A DNA stretch of 9,689 bases. Origin: Chloroflexota bacterium. Its GTDB lineage: Bacteria; Chloroflexota; Dehalococcoidia; SZUA-161; SpSt-899. Every line of letters begins with the position of its first letter. Position 1 is the stretch's first letter. The DNA lies in the NCBI GenBank assembly GCA_018725425.1, contig QLUL01000030.1:1-9689 (forward strand), in the 5' to 3' direction. Both the position numbers and the translations under genes were made by a program. The notes below the pieces were generated by a model, which did not search any database, was not told the origin of the DNA, and saw only the letters and a list, made by a program, of their open reading frames with translations. Positions 9,648-9,689 of the stretch are shown one piece after another.

Positions 9648-9689
9648 GAGAAGTTATCTCATATGTAGCTTACTTGACCGAACGGGAGA
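9644..9689 (+). CDS. Unidentified gene, N-terminal fragment (partial)
   Basis: ATG at 9644 overlaps the ftsK stop in an ATGA arrangement, with a strong GGGAGGGGG (9631-9639) 4 bases upstream. It reads MREVISYVAYLTERE to the window edge. Translational coupling to ftsK is likely. The fragment is too short to identify. Confidence 0.6.
   Translation, partial: MREVISYVAYLTERE

Overview
The window looks like part of an anaerobic bacterial chromosome, most likely from the Chloroflexota (Dehalococcoidia-like). That placement is an inference. It rests on the end of a tungsten/molybdenum aldehyde:ferredoxin oxidoreductase with its polyferredoxin and MoaD-like partner, a FabK-type enoyl-ACP reductase, a compact lipid/ribosome cluster interleaved with nusB, and several 'MAG-type' dispersed repeats. 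All complete genes are on the + strand.

Layout. 2-79: C-terminal end of a probable aldehyde ferredoxin oxidoreductase. 210-668: protein with four [4Fe-4S] motifs. 805-1083: MoaD/ThiS-like protein ending in Gly-Gly. 1084-1886: no protein gene, but two promoter candidates, tRNA-Glu(TTC), several repeat elements and a structured leader. 1887-2478: an overlapping pair, a DUF5678-like small protein and a retropepsin-like aspartic protease. 2594-6418: housekeeping block yceD(DUF177)-rpmF-fabK-fabD-nusB-acpP, which joins ribosome biogenesis to type II fatty acid synthesis. 6437-7036: type-4 uracil-DNA glycosylase. 7118-7309: stump of a Uma2-family endonuclease. 7338-9647: FtsK/SpoIIIE DNA translocase. 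9644-end: start of another gene.

The most striking feature is what fills the gaps. Nearly every intergenic space holds a composite inverted repeat. One arm is a short run of degenerate tandem heptamers (in one case nonamers), then comes a usually G-rich centre, then the reverse-complementary heptamer run. About fifteen such elements or half-elements occur in 9.7 kb. The heptamer differs from element to element (GGTTCAA, GGTTCAC, GACTGAA, GGCTGAA, GTTTTAA, GAGTCAA, GCAAAAT, GCGTGTA and others), but the two arms of one element match each other and most heptamers follow a loose G-N-N-T-N-A-N pattern. Two elements lie in frame inside essential-type genes (yceD and ftsK). One forms the C-terminal tail and stop codon of fabD. 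Others supply the stop of the aldehyde oxidoreductase and of the broken Uma2 gene, and one may supply the ribosome-binding site and start codon of yceD. They resemble in principle the short tandemly repeated repetitive (STRR) heptamers of cyanobacteria, but the matched-arm hairpin architecture and in-frame residence in genes make them the best candidate here for something poorly described.

Two other repeat types are present. A GTGTCCGGACAC-centred palindrome occurs twice (152-205 and 7051-7098). A CATTGCGAG-type dispersed repeat lies upstream of acpP (5971-6101), and a 20-bp CCCTGAGC/GAAGGG repeat is read as SEVEG inside yceD.
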